Source of the DNA: an uncultured Paracoccaceae bacterium
Lineage (GTDB): Bacteria > Pseudomonadota > Alphaproteobacteria > Rhodobacterales > Rhodobacteraceae
Length of the DNA stretch: 64,000 bases
Direction of reading: 5' to 3'
NCBI GenBank assembly: GCA_947489705.1
Contig: CANLEQ010000011.1
Location: 1 to 64,000, forward strand
In this document: one piece after another, positions 32,056 to 40,914 of the stretch
How the letters are laid out: each line of letters opens with the position of its first letter
Position numbering within the stretch: the first letter of the stretch is position 1
Notes under the pieces: generated by a model
Told to the model about the DNA's origin: nothing
The model's input: only the letters and a program-made list of their open reading frames with translations
The model's database searches: none
Position numbers and translations under genes: made by a program

Positions 32056-33255
32056 ATGGCCACGACACTCAGGCCGAACACAATCGAAACAGTAAAGGCG
32101 ACCGTTCCGGCACTGGAGGCACACGGGCTGGAAATCACGCGGCGCATGTATGACCGGCTTTTTGAAGATGACGAAATCCGGGCTCTATTCAATCAATCCC
32201 ATCACGGCGAGACCGGATCGCAACCAAAGGCCCTGGCTGGCGCGGTGCTCGCCTATGCGCGCAACATCGAGACCCTGGGCGCGCTCGGCCCGGCAGTCGA
32301 GCGGATCGCCCAGAAGCATGTAGGGCTTCAGATCCTGCCAGAACATTATCCCTACGTCGGCGAAGCTCTCTTGGGGGCGATCGGAGACGTGTTGGGCGAC
32401 GCGGCCACGGATGAGGTCATGACCGCCTGGGAGGAGGCGTACTGGGCGCTTGCCGATATCCTCATGGCCAGGGAGAAAACACTCTACGACCGCAGCGCCG
32501 CAGCTCCCGGCGGTTGGACAGGATGGCGCGAGTTCGTTGTCGCGGATCGGAAAACGGAAAGCGACGTCATCACCTCGTTCCTCCTGCGCCCCGCAGATGA
32601 CAAGCCGGTCGTGCCCCATCGGCCCGGCCAGTATCTGACTTTTCTGATCGAACGGCCTGGAGAGGTTCCCCAACGACGCAACTACAGTATTTCGGCGGCG
32701 CCAAACGGGGAAAGCTATCGGATCTCGGTCAAGCGGGAGCCGGGCGGCGTCGCCTCGGGATGGCTGCACGACAGCGCCGTGCCCGGAACGATCCTGAGAG
32801 TCGCGCCACCCGCGGGCGAGTTCGTCCTCCCCGACCGACCGTCGCGCCCGGTCGTCCTGCTAAGCGGCGGTGTCGGTCTGACCCCCATGGTGGCCATGTT
32901 CGAGACGCTCGCAACCCGACCCTCGGCGACGGCCATCCACTACATCCACGGCGCGCTCGATGGTTCGGCTCACGCCATGAGTGGCCACGTCCGCGAGCTG
33001 GCCGAACGAACCGGCGCGAATGTGAACGTGTTTTATGAGTGCCCCAAGCCTCAGGATCAAGGCTACGACGCCGCCGGCCGAATACCGCTCGACTGGCTGA
33101 TTCAGAACACGCCGATAGGTGAGGCCGATTACTTCATCTGCGGACCAGCGGCGTTTCTGAGGACGTTCGTGACCGGCTTGGAGCACGCCGGCGTCGCTCG
33201 GGATCGAATCCATTACGAATACTTCGGACCGGCGGACGATCTGATGGCTGCCTGA
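32056..33255 (+). CDS. hmp: flavohemoglobin NO dioxygenase
   Basis: 399 residues from MATTLRPNTIETVKATVP with GAAGGA upstream; the longer track frame runs back through the operators. The globin domain (about 1-140) has LFNQSHH and IAQKHVGLQI with the proximal His. The FAD domain (about 150-255) has PGQYLTFLI and RRNYSIS. The NAD domain has LLSGGVGLTPMVAMFE and a C-terminal YEYFGP. It turns NO plus oxygen into nitrate. Controlled by the adjacent NsrR. Confidence 0.95.
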   Translation: MATTLRPNTIETVKATVPALEAHGLEITRRMYDRLFEDDEIRALFNQSHHGETGSQPKALAGAVLAYARNIETLGALGPAVERIAQKHVGLQILPEHYPYVGEALLGAIGDVLGDAATDEVMTAWEEAYWALADILMAREKTLYDRSAAAPGGWTGWREFVVADRKTESDVITSFLLRPADDKPVVPHRPGQYLTFLIERPGEVPQRRNYSISAAPNGESYRISVKREPGGVASGWLHDSAVPGTILRVAPPAGEFVLPDRPSRPVVLLSGGVGLTPMVAMFETLATRPSATAIHYIHGALDGSAHAMSGHVRELAERTGANVNVFYECPKPQDQGYDAAGRIPLDWLIQNTPIGEADYFICGPAAFLRTFVTGLEHAGVARDRIHYEYFGPADDLMAA

Positions 33256-33432
33256 GGCTAAACCAACCCGGTGGCCCGAGCGGCATCGGACCGTCGGGGA
33301 ATCCTGACCGTCAGCTGATTTACGCAAAAAAGCCCCGGGCATCGACCAAGAAACCGACGCACGCATGGCAAATGAGGTCGAGAAATTCGTAGAGAGAGCA
33401 ATTGGAATGCCCGACGCTCGTATATCACGCGT

Positions 33433-33645
33433 TCACCCGTCAACCTTCGTAAGGATGTCCTCCTTGTGCGCGGCGACATGGTCGGTCTTGTCGCTCTCGA
33501 TCTCGTATTGCGGCTCCTCCATCGAGGCGCGGCGGGTGTGGCCCTTGTATTCAAAATCCTGCTCGTGGACCTTTGATACGCGGCCGCTGACCTGACCGGC
33601 TTCGGAGTTCCAGCTTACATGATCGCCTTTGGAGAATTTTGGCAT
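33433..33645 (-). CDS. hypervirulence-associated TUDOR-domain protein (DUF2945)
   Basis: 70 residues. The start MPKFSKGDHVSWNSEAG and the rest (GRVSKVHEQDFEYKGHTRRA, EIESDKTDHVAAHKED) are the standard form of this short SH3/tudor-like family. A strong AAGGAGG ribosome site precedes it. The function is unclear; members are often linked to stress-response loci. Confidence 0.87.
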   Translation of the reverse strand: MPKFSKGDHVSWNSEAGQVSGRVSKVHEQDFEYKGHTRRASMEEPQYEIESDKTDHVAAHKEDILTKVDG

Positions 33646-33794
33646 GTCCGCCTCCTTTTGCGAAGAGAACCCCGATCCCACTCGTACGTTCCGATGGTTG
33701 AGCGGACGCGCCCCAGGCCACCCCCTCGCCTGTTCATTTGAGGGCGCCCTACCGACTCCCTGGCGGGAGTCTTCTGCGCGGTGCAAAGTGGGTG

Positions 33795-34553
33795 ATGACC
33801 TACGCTGATATTCTGCTGCTTCTTGGCTCCGGTCTCCTGGCTGGCGCAATCAACGCGCTGGCTGGCGGCGGGACGATCTTCACGTTTTCCGCACTTGTCG
33901 CGGTCGGGCTACCGGCTGTAATCGCCAACGCGACAAGCGCTGTCTCCGTTCTGCCCGGCCAGATCGCATCGACTACCGCCTACCGGCGCGAGATCGCAGC
34001 CGCGTTCCGCCGGCTTCTGCCGTTCTCCATCGTCTCCGCATTCGGTGGCATCCTGGGCGGCCTGCTTCTGCTGAACACCGACGAGGACGCGTTCCGCGCG
34101 CTCGTGCCGTTCCTGATCCTGTTCGCCACCATCCTGTTCATGCTTGCGCCGCGCATCGCGACTCTAGGCGAGCGCATGGCGGTTCGTCGCAAGAGCGGTG
34201 CGCCGGGCCCGCTTGCCACGGGCTTGCAAGGTCTGGTCGCGATCTACGGAGGCTATTTCGGCGCCGGCATGGGGATCATGATGCTGGCCTCCCTTTCGCT
34301 CACCGAAGGTCGCGACTTCCATGCCCTCAACGCCGCCAAGAACTGGCTCGCCTGTATTATGCAGGGCCTGGCAGTCGTCGTGTTCATCGTGTCAGGGGCG
34401 ATCGACTATCGTGCGGCCGTGATCGTCGCGACGGCGAGCATTCTGGGAGGCTGGGGCAGCGTGGTCGTCGGGCGTCTTGTGCCACAGCGCTTCATCCGCT
34501 GGTTGGTCATCACCACCGGACTGGCGTTGAGCACTTGGTACTTCGTTCGGTAG
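33795..34553 (+). CDS. TauE/SafE-family sulfite exporter-like permease
   Basis: 252 residues with about eight membrane helices. The hallmark AGAINALAGGGTIFTFSAL opens the first half and GGYFGAGMGIMMLA the second, the two repeated halves of the TSUP family. These transport sulfite, organosulfonates or related anions. There is no sulfur gene nearby to suggest a substrate. The start is the ATG in GTGATGACC. Confidence 0.87.
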   Translation: MTYADILLLLGSGLLAGAINALAGGGTIFTFSALVAVGLPAVIANATSAVSVLPGQIASTTAYRREIAAAFRRLLPFSIVSAFGGILGGLLLLNTDEDAFRALVPFLILFATILFMLAPRIATLGERMAVRRKSGAPGPLATGLQGLVAIYGGYFGAGMGIMMLASLSLTEGRDFHALNAAKNWLACIMQGLAVVVFIVSGAIDYRAAVIVATASILGGWGSVVVGRLVPQRFIRWLVITTGLALSTWYFVR

Positions 34554-34875
34554 GACATCGTTCCAGATGGCCGGTTCAGCAAGCACGCTTATCCGCAACA
34601 TACATTGGTGAAGCCGACATTTTGGTCGGCGCCGTGAACCCCAGGACCGTCCGCACTGCTGCCGCTCGATTGCAGTTGCAGCGAAGAGTAGCTTCCAGAG
34701 AAGGCTTCGTTCGGCGCGACCAGCAACCTACGGGCGGAACATGGTCAGCGTATCCGTACGGGCATACCCTAGTTGACACCATGCCGATGGTCGCGGAGAC
34801 TGTCCATAAGGTTCCGTTGTGTTCAACGGTCACTTATATCAGATGACATTACCCTAACGGACAAAATCGGCGATA
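34554..34875. other. gene-free stretch before the serine recombinase
   Basis: No frame here is convincing. It may contain the recombination (res-like) site of the adjacent serine recombinase, but I could not pick out a clear pair of 12-bp inverted subsites. Confidence 0.35.
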
Positions 34876-35517
34876 GTGCAGACCGTTCTCTACGCCCGGG
34901 TTTCAACGGCCGACCAGACCTCCGCCCATCAAGAGACGCAGGCGCGCGCGGCAGGTTTCGAGGTCGACCGTGTGATCGTCGACGAAGGCGTTAGCGGCGT
35001 CTCGGTCGCCTTCGCCGAGCGACCGCAAGCACGGCGTCTCTTCGACGTTCTAAGGCGGGGCGATGTGCTCGTTGTCCGATGGGTGGACCGCCTCGGGCGG
35101 GATTACGATGACGTCACCCATACGATCCGGACCTTCATGGAGGCGGGGGTGGTGATCCGGACCCTGATCAACGATTTCACCTTCGACGGGGCGACCCGGG
35201 ACCCGGTACAGAAAGCGGTGCGCGACAGTCTGATCGCGTTCATGGCCGCTACGGCGCAGGCCCAGGCCGAAGCCACGCGGATTGCCCAGAAAGCGGGGAT
35301 CGAGCACGCCCGCAGCGGTGCGGGGGCGGGGCGCAAGTATCCGGGCCGCAAACCCTCCTTCGACCGTATCGCCTTCGAGGAGGTTCGAGCTGCCTTGGCG
35401 CAAAGGCGCAGCGTGAGCGTGATCGCCCGCGAGGCCGGACTGTCGCGTCAGGCCGTTCTGCGCATCCGCGACGATCCGGCAAACGCGGAAGCGGCGCTTC
35501 GGAAATGGGGGCTTTGA
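34876..35517 (+). CDS. serine recombinase, resolvase family
   Basis: 213 residues starting from GTG. The catalytic Ser is in LYARVSTADQTSA. Family motifs are VDEGVSGVSV, RRGDVLVVRWVDRLGRDY and a C-terminal Hin-like HTH (ISVIAREAGLSRQAVLRI-type). It resembles Tn3-family resolvases and invertases. No Tn3 transposase is in the window, so it may be a remnant of another transposon that delivered part of the cargo, or an accessory resolvase of this element. Confidence 0.88.
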   Translation: MQTVLYARVSTADQTSAHQETQARAAGFEVDRVIVDEGVSGVSVAFAERPQARRLFDVLRRGDVLVVRWVDRLGRDYDDVTHTIRTFMEAGVVIRTLINDFTFDGATRDPVQKAVRDSLIAFMAATAQAQAEATRIAQKAGIEHARSGAGAGRKYPGRKPSFDRIAFEEVRAALAQRRSVSVIAREAGLSRQAVLRIRDDPANAEAALRKWGL

Positions 35518-35649
35518 GGTGGGATGCGCGGACAGTTCGGCCGGGGCCGAACACGACAGGCAAGCGCGGGCGGGTTGATCGTACCGCGCCGTCGTTACTT
35601 CACAAAGCACTGACTTCCCAAAGGGCGTTCCCTGTTCATCCGGACCGGA

Positions 35650-36096
35650 TCACTGGCGAGGGGGTTCCCGCGTTGAGATCTCCGATGGCTCTTCTGACCA
35701 AAAGCGCCCCTTCCATCCGGGCACACCATCGAGACCGTCGAAGGCCGTATCCTTCGAGATCAGTGGGCAAACCATCTCGAGAGCCGTTGCCGCGATCATC
35801 CGGTCAAACGGATCGCGGTGGCTCCACGCCATTCCGCCCGAGAGCATTGCCATTTCGGCCGTGTAGGGAGCGACAATACCACCTTGCGCTCGCAGGAGGG
35901 CCGGGAGCCGCGGTACGATGACGCTGACTTCCGGCCACTTTCCTGACCGATGCTTCTGGGTGATTTCGTGGAAGCTGCAGGGCGCCACATACACCGCCTG
36001 CGCGTCTGCGATCAGGGACCTCGCGACAGGATTGAGGTCCGGCATGTCGAGCAGGCTCCAGACCCAGGTATGCGTGTCCAGCAGGACGGCCGTCAT
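35650..36096 (-). CDS. vapC: PIN-domain toxin (VapC-like)
   Basis: 148 residues from the ATG overlapping the antitoxin stop. PIN acidic residues are in LLDTHTWVW (first Asp), SFHEITQKH (Glu) and SHRDPFDRMIAATAL (Asp-x3-Asp). The motif FHEITQKHRSGKW places it in the PIN group paired with Phd-type antitoxins. Likely a ribonuclease toxin. It is 70 residues downstream of tnpB and may stabilise the element. Confidence 0.9.
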   Translation of the reverse strand: MTAVLLDTHTWVWSLLDMPDLNPVARSLIADAQAVYVAPCSFHEITQKHRSGKWPEVSVIVPRLPALLRAQGGIVAPYTAEMAMLSGGMAWSHRDPFDRMIAATALEMVCPLISKDTAFDGLDGVPGWKGRFWSEEPSEISTREPPRQ

Positions 36097-36320
36097 TCCC
36101 ACGCCGCGAGTTCGTCCTCGGGCATCGGCGCCAGAAAGTCTGGAACGCGATCTACCTCACCGGCGGCGACGCCGAAGCGGAAGGCCGGCCTGAACGAGGC
36201 CGCCGCGACCATGCGGACGACCGGATGTCCCCCACGTGCCAACACCACCTCTTCGCCGCGCTCCACGGCGGCGATCAGTTCCGACAGCTTCGCTTTCGCT
36301 TCGGCAATGTTCATCTGCAT
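36093..36320 (-). CDS. Phd/YefM-type antitoxin
   Basis: 75 residues starting MQMNIAEAKAKLSELIAAVE, the usual Phd/YefM opening, followed by GEEVVLARGGHPVVRMV. The acidic tail (PMPEDELAAWE) would bind the PIN toxin. AAAAGGGAG lies nine bases ahead of this ATG; the track start is eight codons earlier. It overlaps vapC by ATGA. Confidence 0.9.
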   Translation of the reverse strand: MQMNIAEAKAKLSELIAAVERGEEVVLARGGHPVVRMVAAASFRPAFRFGVAAGEVDRVPDFLAPMPEDELAAWE

Positions 36321-36418
36321 GCGCCGTCTCCCTTTTGGCCGCATAAACCTAGTCCAAGTCTTGGACCAAGTTAGGCTGCAGGGAGTGGAGGTGCAAGCGT
36401 GACCGCGGACTTTTCTTG

Positions 36419-38671
36419 CTATCTTCCTCGTGTCGCTTCGACCGCCGCTCCTCCTACCGCGCCGATGGCCTCGATCTCCCGACGCGTCCGACCGTCCAGG
36501 GTCACTTGATCCTCGAGCTTGCCGATGAGCCGATCGACTGCGTCGCGATCCCCTTCCGCAGCCGTGCGCTCGTCGTCACTCAAGGGAACCTCTTCCAGCA
36601 GCCTCTGGACAGAGGTGCGGGCTTCGAGCGCCTGAGCGCGGGACGACTCCTTGGGCAGGTTGAAATCGCACCGCGCGCAGGCCATGCGGTGCGGGCAGGT
36701 GCTCCAAAAGGGGTTCGTACAGAACGAGTCGCCCAGGTCGTAGAACTTGTAGGGCTGCCCGGTCGCCGCGTCGCCATTCACTACCGCCTCGTGATCGAGA
36801 AGCACCTCGATCATGTGCGCCATGCGATCGGCCTGCGCGAAGGTCGCCGCGAGCCGCGTCGGACGGATCGCGAGGTAGTGCATCGTGGAACGCGAGCAGC
36901 TGTGCCCCACCCACTTCATCAGCTCCGGCAGCGATAGACCCTGGGGAGAGTTAGCGAGCGCCGTGACGATCGATGCGCGGGCGCGATGACTGGTGATGTT
37001 ACCGCGACTGTCTTCCCGAGGAACGCCCGCCTTCTCACACAGCGCCGGGATCACTGTCTCGTCGATGAACGATTGACCGACCATCTTGCCACGATGCGCG
37101 AAGAGGTATTGCACCCGCTCCCCCGTCTTGGCGTCGAGGAGGTCGGGTTGGACGGAGCGCTCTTCCATCCAAGCTTTGATCGCCACGTGGACAGCGATGC
37201 TGACCGGCTTGACGAATTCCCTCGCGGTCTTGCCCGGCGGCACCGTGAGGTAAGTGAGCGTGCCCGCGGGAACGGGCTCGCCGTGTTCGGTCTCGATCGC
37301 CTCGGTCTGCGGTACGGAGCACCCGACGCGCAGGCGCCTGATCTCGTTCTCCCGCAACCCTGCATGCGTCCAGACCACCCCCACGGCACGCACGAGCGCG
37401 AACGGGTAGTGCCGCTTGCTCTTTACGTCCTCGGGTTGGAGATTGAGGCTCGCCCAGATCAGCTTGGTCCACACTCGCTCGTCCACGATACGGGGGTTCA
37501 CCCCACGCTGACGCAGGATCCGAGTGGGCGTGGTCAGATGATAACGCGGATTGAAGCGAAGCTTTTCCCACTCCCATATCTCGACATCCATGAAGAACCG
37601 CCGGAGGTGCATGATGACGGCGCATTGCGAGTTGTAGGATAGTGGCTTGCCAAGACGGTGCGCAGGGACCGGCGGCGCGGAGGGCAGCGCGTAGTCACCC
37701 ACCTTCATGTTGCTCACAAGCGCAATCGCTTCGGCCGCGATCTCCGGCGTCCAGTCGCGTGGCCGCCGGATTTTCGGATGTTTGTCGGCAAGCCAGAGCC
37801 CGATGCGCAGGACAAACCCATGGCCCGATTGCCGCGTCGCCGCTCCGATCGTCGACGTGTCCCGCCACCGGTGCGCGAGCGCGACCCAATCCGGTGCGAT
37901 GCCACGGGTGTCGCGATCCTTGAAGCGCTTGTAGTACCGCATGCGGATCGGTTCGGGCAGATACCCCAGGAGCGACAGCGCACGCGAGACCTTCCCGCAG
38001 TTCAGACGCACGATATTACCGTATCCGCCTGCCTCCAAATCCCGAAGGGTCTCCTCGGTATAGGCCGCAAGATCGCTCGTTCGCGTGGTCAACATCAGCG
38101 TTGCGAGCGTCGTCGGCAGCGCCTGGCGCAGACTCGGAGGGTGGTATCCAAGGCTGAGAAGCGCGTCCTCTATCTGCGCGTAGACCGCATCGAATGTCGC
38201 GCTGCCAAAAATCAGTCGCGCCGATATCTTCGCGGAGACGTGGCGCACGAGCGCTGGAGAGAAGGGATAATTTCGCAGGACGTAAGCGTAGCAGAACACG
38301 TAAGGACGGGCCTGCGACGCAGAATAATTGGTAGTAAAGTCCGGGAGCCAGCTTTCATCGGGCACGCCCCAGATCGTGCAATCCTCGCGATAGAGATGCC
38401 TCAGGATCCACTGCCATCCCTTTTTCGTGCCATTTTTTTCGGGCGGCTGACGATCATGGATTGCTGCAAGCGGCGCCCAGACCCGGGGTATTGCATCGCG
38501 AATTTCGGCGAAGTGAGTAGGCTGATCGATCCACGCCCGCAGCGCCTGCCGCTCATCGCGCTGCAGCTCGGGATCGCGATCAATTCCCGAGAGGTCGATG
38601 TCCTCCATGCCGGGCGTCACCCATCCCCCGTGGAACTCTGCCTTGCTCTTATACCCAGAAGAGCGTGTCAT
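36419..38671 (-). CDS. tnpB: large tyrosine recombinase, TnpB-like (Tn554 type)
   Basis: About 750 residues from the ATG giving MTRSSGYKSK. A long N-terminal region precedes a C-terminal tyrosine-recombinase domain with Arg in GLRENEIRRL, the H-x-x-R box in ITSHRARASIV, His in WVGHSSRSTMHY and Tyr in MHYLAIR. A tail with CPHRMACARCDFNLP looks like a zinc-binding site. Large two-part enzymes of this form are the second recombinase of Tn554-like elements. It overlaps tnpA by about 23 bases. Confidence 0.8.
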   Translation of the reverse strand: MTRSSGYKSKAEFHGGWVTPGMEDIDLSGIDRDPELQRDERQALRAWIDQPTHFAEIRDAIPRVWAPLAAIHDRQPPEKNGTKKGWQWILRHLYREDCTIWGVPDESWLPDFTTNYSASQARPYVFCYAYVLRNYPFSPALVRHVSAKISARLIFGSATFDAVYAQIEDALLSLGYHPPSLRQALPTTLATLMLTTRTSDLAAYTEETLRDLEAGGYGNIVRLNCGKVSRALSLLGYLPEPIRMRYYKRFKDRDTRGIAPDWVALAHRWRDTSTIGAATRQSGHGFVLRIGLWLADKHPKIRRPRDWTPEIAAEAIALVSNMKVGDYALPSAPPVPAHRLGKPLSYNSQCAVIMHLRRFFMDVEIWEWEKLRFNPRYHLTTPTRILRQRGVNPRIVDERVWTKLIWASLNLQPEDVKSKRHYPFALVRAVGVVWTHAGLRENEIRRLRVGCSVPQTEAIETEHGEPVPAGTLTYLTVPPGKTAREFVKPVSIAVHVAIKAWMEERSVQPDLLDAKTGERVQYLFAHRGKMVGQSFIDETVIPALCEKAGVPREDSRGNITSHRARASIVTALANSPQGLSLPELMKWVGHSCSRSTMHYLAIRPTRLAATFAQADRMAHMIEVLLDHEAVVNGDAATGQPYKFYDLGDSFCTNPFWSTCPHRMACARCDFNLPKESSRAQALEARTSVQRLLEEVPLSDDERTAAEGDRDAVDRLIGKLEDQVTLDGRTRREIEAIGAVGGAAVEATRGR

Positions 38672-39677
38672 CGATGATCTGGTCCCTTGGCTGAATGGTT
38701 TGCGCGAGCCGTGCTGCAAGATCCGACCCCGACAGATGGAGATAGGTCATCGTCGTTTGCGGATTGCGGTGGCCGGCATAGGTCGCAATCTCGTGCACCC
38801 GCCACCCGGCGCGCGCGAGGTGGGTTAGTCGGAGGTGGCGGAGAGAGTGGGTCGAGAAGCCAGGAACGTCCGCACGCCGGGCAATTCCGAGGACGGTCTT
38901 GCTCCACTGCCACTTGCTGAGCGGTGATCCATGGTTGCGGTTGGAGACCGACAGAAACAGCGGTCCGGGGGCAGTGTCGAGCGCACGCCGCTGCAACATA
39001 TACTCCATCAACGACCTTCCGGCGCAGGCCGGGTAGCTCACCACCCGTCCAGACGCGGTCTTCGACGTCTCGGCGCGAACAGTGACCAGCCGGTGGGCTG
39101 GATCGATGTCCGGTACCCGCAATGAAACCAGCTCCTCGCGTCTTAACGCTCCGAAATAGGCAAGTGCGAACATCAGCCGGTTGCGAAGATCCTCTCGCGC
39201 CGCCTCAGTGACGATCCGCATCCACCCCGCCTGATCGGGAATTCGAGGGAGAAGCTCTATCTTCCGCACCAGCGCTCGACCAACGCCAGGCCGAATTCGA
39301 TCTGACGTCATGCCGCGCAGATGCGCGCTCCGGGGGACCGGGTTCCGCTCGCGCAAACCGCTGTAGACGAGGTGGTCGTACCAGAGCCGGATTGCCGTGA
39401 TCCGCTGGAGCAAGGTGCTGTTCGCCACCGGCGCGCGCCTGATATCGTCCTCACCGCGCTGCCAGCGCACGAAGAGCGAGACGTCCGCCAAGGTCGCATG
39501 GATCGGTTCGATGCCGTTCGTAGCGCAGAACCCGAAATACTGGTCAAGACCGCGCCCGTAGGCATCGATGGTCCGCTCGGCACGTCCGAGATTCGCGAGG
39601 AGGCGAAGCCACTCCTGCGCCGTCGGCTGGTTGCCGACGCATCGTAATCGCGCCCCCGGGGGAAGATCATTCCCCAT
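38649..39677 (-). CDS. tnpA: tyrosine recombinase, TnpA-like (Tn554 type)
   Basis: 342 residues with an N-terminal SAM-like domain (TIDAYGRGLDQYFGFC). The catalytic domain has Arg in GALRREELVSL, the H-x-x-R box in THSLRHLRLTH, His in YAGHRNPQTT and Tyr in MTYLHLS. First gene of the tnpA-tnpB pair, reading inward from the right end of the element, about 190 bases from the terminal inverted sequence. That is the expected place for the integration module. Confidence 0.85.
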   Translation of the reverse strand: MGNDLPPGARLRCVGNQPTAQEWLRLLANLGRAERTIDAYGRGLDQYFGFCATNGIEPIHATLADVSLFVRWQRGEDDIRRAPVANSTLLQRITAIRLWYDHLVYSGLRERNPVPRSAHLRGMTSDRIRPGVGRALVRKIELLPRIPDQAGWMRIVTEAAREDLRNRLMFALAYFGALRREELVSLRVPDIDPAHRLVTVRAETSKTASGRVVSYPACAGRSLMEYMLQRRALDTAPGPLFLSVSNRNHGSPLSKWQWSKTVLGIARRADVPGFSTHSLRHLRLTHLARAGWRVHEIATYAGHRNPQTTMTYLHLSGSDLAARLAQTIQPRDQIIDDTLFWV

Positions 39678-39884
39678 CGTTTACATCCTCGAACCGCTCC
39701 AATCGAGCGTAGCCGCTTCGGTCGTCTCCGGTAAGCTGCCTCATCGAGATCGGCGGTGCATAGCCAACGGCGCGCCCGGCCGCGCGCTGCGCTACGCCAA
39801 AGGCTCCGCGCGCGGCCTCCCAAGCCACGGCGAGGACACTATCACATTCCCAGCATGAACGTCCTATTCCACGTAACTACATAC
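39678..39884. other. right end of the element
   Basis: Noncoding apart from a short open frame that runs in frame into the umuC remainder. Holds the right terminal sequence and presumably the tnpA promoter. Confidence 0.6.
39864..39877 (-). repeat. right terminal inverted sequence of the element
   Basis: CTATTCCACGTAAC, the inverted partner of the left end with one mismatch. It ends about seven bases before umuC resumes. Confidence 0.8.
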
Positions 39885-40910
39885 GTCAGTGCCCGCGTCG
39901 TGGCTGTCTACGAGGACTTCACGCCATCGGTGGAGATTTACTCCATCGACGAGGCATTCCTTTGCTTCCAAGGGGTTGAAGATCGAACCGAACATTCTCG
40001 CGAGATGCGTGCGGCGGTCCTGCGGCGCGTCGGCATTCCGGTCCGGGTCGGCATCGCCTCGTCGAAGACGCTTGCCAAATGCGCCAACGAGATTGCCAAG
40101 AAGAACCCGATCTTCGGCGGCGTCCTCGACATGATGGACGAGACGCTGGCCCGCTGGCTGCTGCCCAAAGTGCCAGTGGGGGACATCTGGGGGATCGGTC
40201 GGCAGACGCAAGCCAAGCTCGCGGGCGTCGGGATCACCAACGCGGCCGAGCTGCGCGACATGCCGCTGCGCCAGGCGCGCAAGGTCGGCACCGTCGTTCT
40301 CGAACGGACCGTGCTGGAATTACAGGGGGAACCGTGCCTGTCGTTCGACGAGGTGGAACCGCAGCGCAAGGGCATGGCCGTGACGCGCTCGGCCGGAACA
40401 CCGATGACGGGTTTCGACACGCTGTTCGAGGCGATCTCGGCGCACGCGACGCGGGCCGCCGAGAAGCTGCGCAAGCACGGCCTCGTCGCAGGCACGTTGA
40501 CGGTCTTCTTCCACACCAACCGCCACCGCGCCGATCGTCCGCAATATGCAGGATCGCGTTCGGCACGGCTCATGCCGATGTCGTCGGACACGTTCGATCT
40601 CGTTCACGCCGCCCGACGCTGTGCCGAGGCCGCCTGGCCGAAGGACGCGGGCAAGGGGTACGGGTTCACCAAGGCGGGCGTGATGCTCGACGACCTGCTG
40701 CCAATCGAGGACCGGCCGCGCACGCTCTTCGATGCACCGCAGCCGAAATCGGCGGCGCTCATGGGCGCGCTCGATGCGGTGAACGACCGCTTTGGCAGGA
40801 AGACCATGGTTCTGGCAAGTGAGGGGACGGAACGGGCTTGGAAGCTGCGGGCCGATCACCGCAGCCCGCGCTACACGACGCGGCTGTCGGATTTGCCGGT
40901 CGTGCGGTGA
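39885..40910 (+). pseudogene. umuC: umuC copy A, remaining 3' part
   Basis: Resumes at VSARVVAVYEDFTPS and continues to the normal end DLPVVR. It includes the second catalytic site YSIDEAFLCF, the GIASSKTLAK fingers/palm region and the little-finger domain. The element end supplies an in-frame ATG, so a 350-residue protein without the first catalytic Asp could be made. It should be inactive as a polymerase but might bind the beta clamp. Confidence 0.92.
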
Positions 40911-40914
40911 CCGA

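Larger units (their letters stand above)
14436..39883. mobile_element. 25.4-kb Tn554-like element with respiratory and NO-response cargo
   Basis: The boundaries follow from the split umuC gene and its intact second copy. The ends carry GTTATGTGGAATAG (left) and CTATTCCACGTAAC (right), inverted to each other with one mismatch in 14. Two large tyrosine recombinases near the right end, of about 342 and 750 residues and overlapping, match the tnpA-tnpB pair of Tn554-type transposons; no tnpC is seen. Between 2 and 4 bases of umuC are missing at the junction and no target duplication is visible, as expected for tyrosine-recombinase insertion. The cargo is nearly 20 kb of coherent low-oxygen genes. 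Confidence 0.82.

Noticed and set aside
33320-33345. Terminator after hmp or DUF2945 gene
   Set aside because: GCCCGGGGC before a T-run on the minus strand is too short a stem to call a terminator with confidence.
14436-39883. ICE or prophage integrated at a tRNA
   Set aside because: The element has no relaxase, type IV secretion or phage structural genes and interrupts a protein gene, so a transposon-like element fits better.
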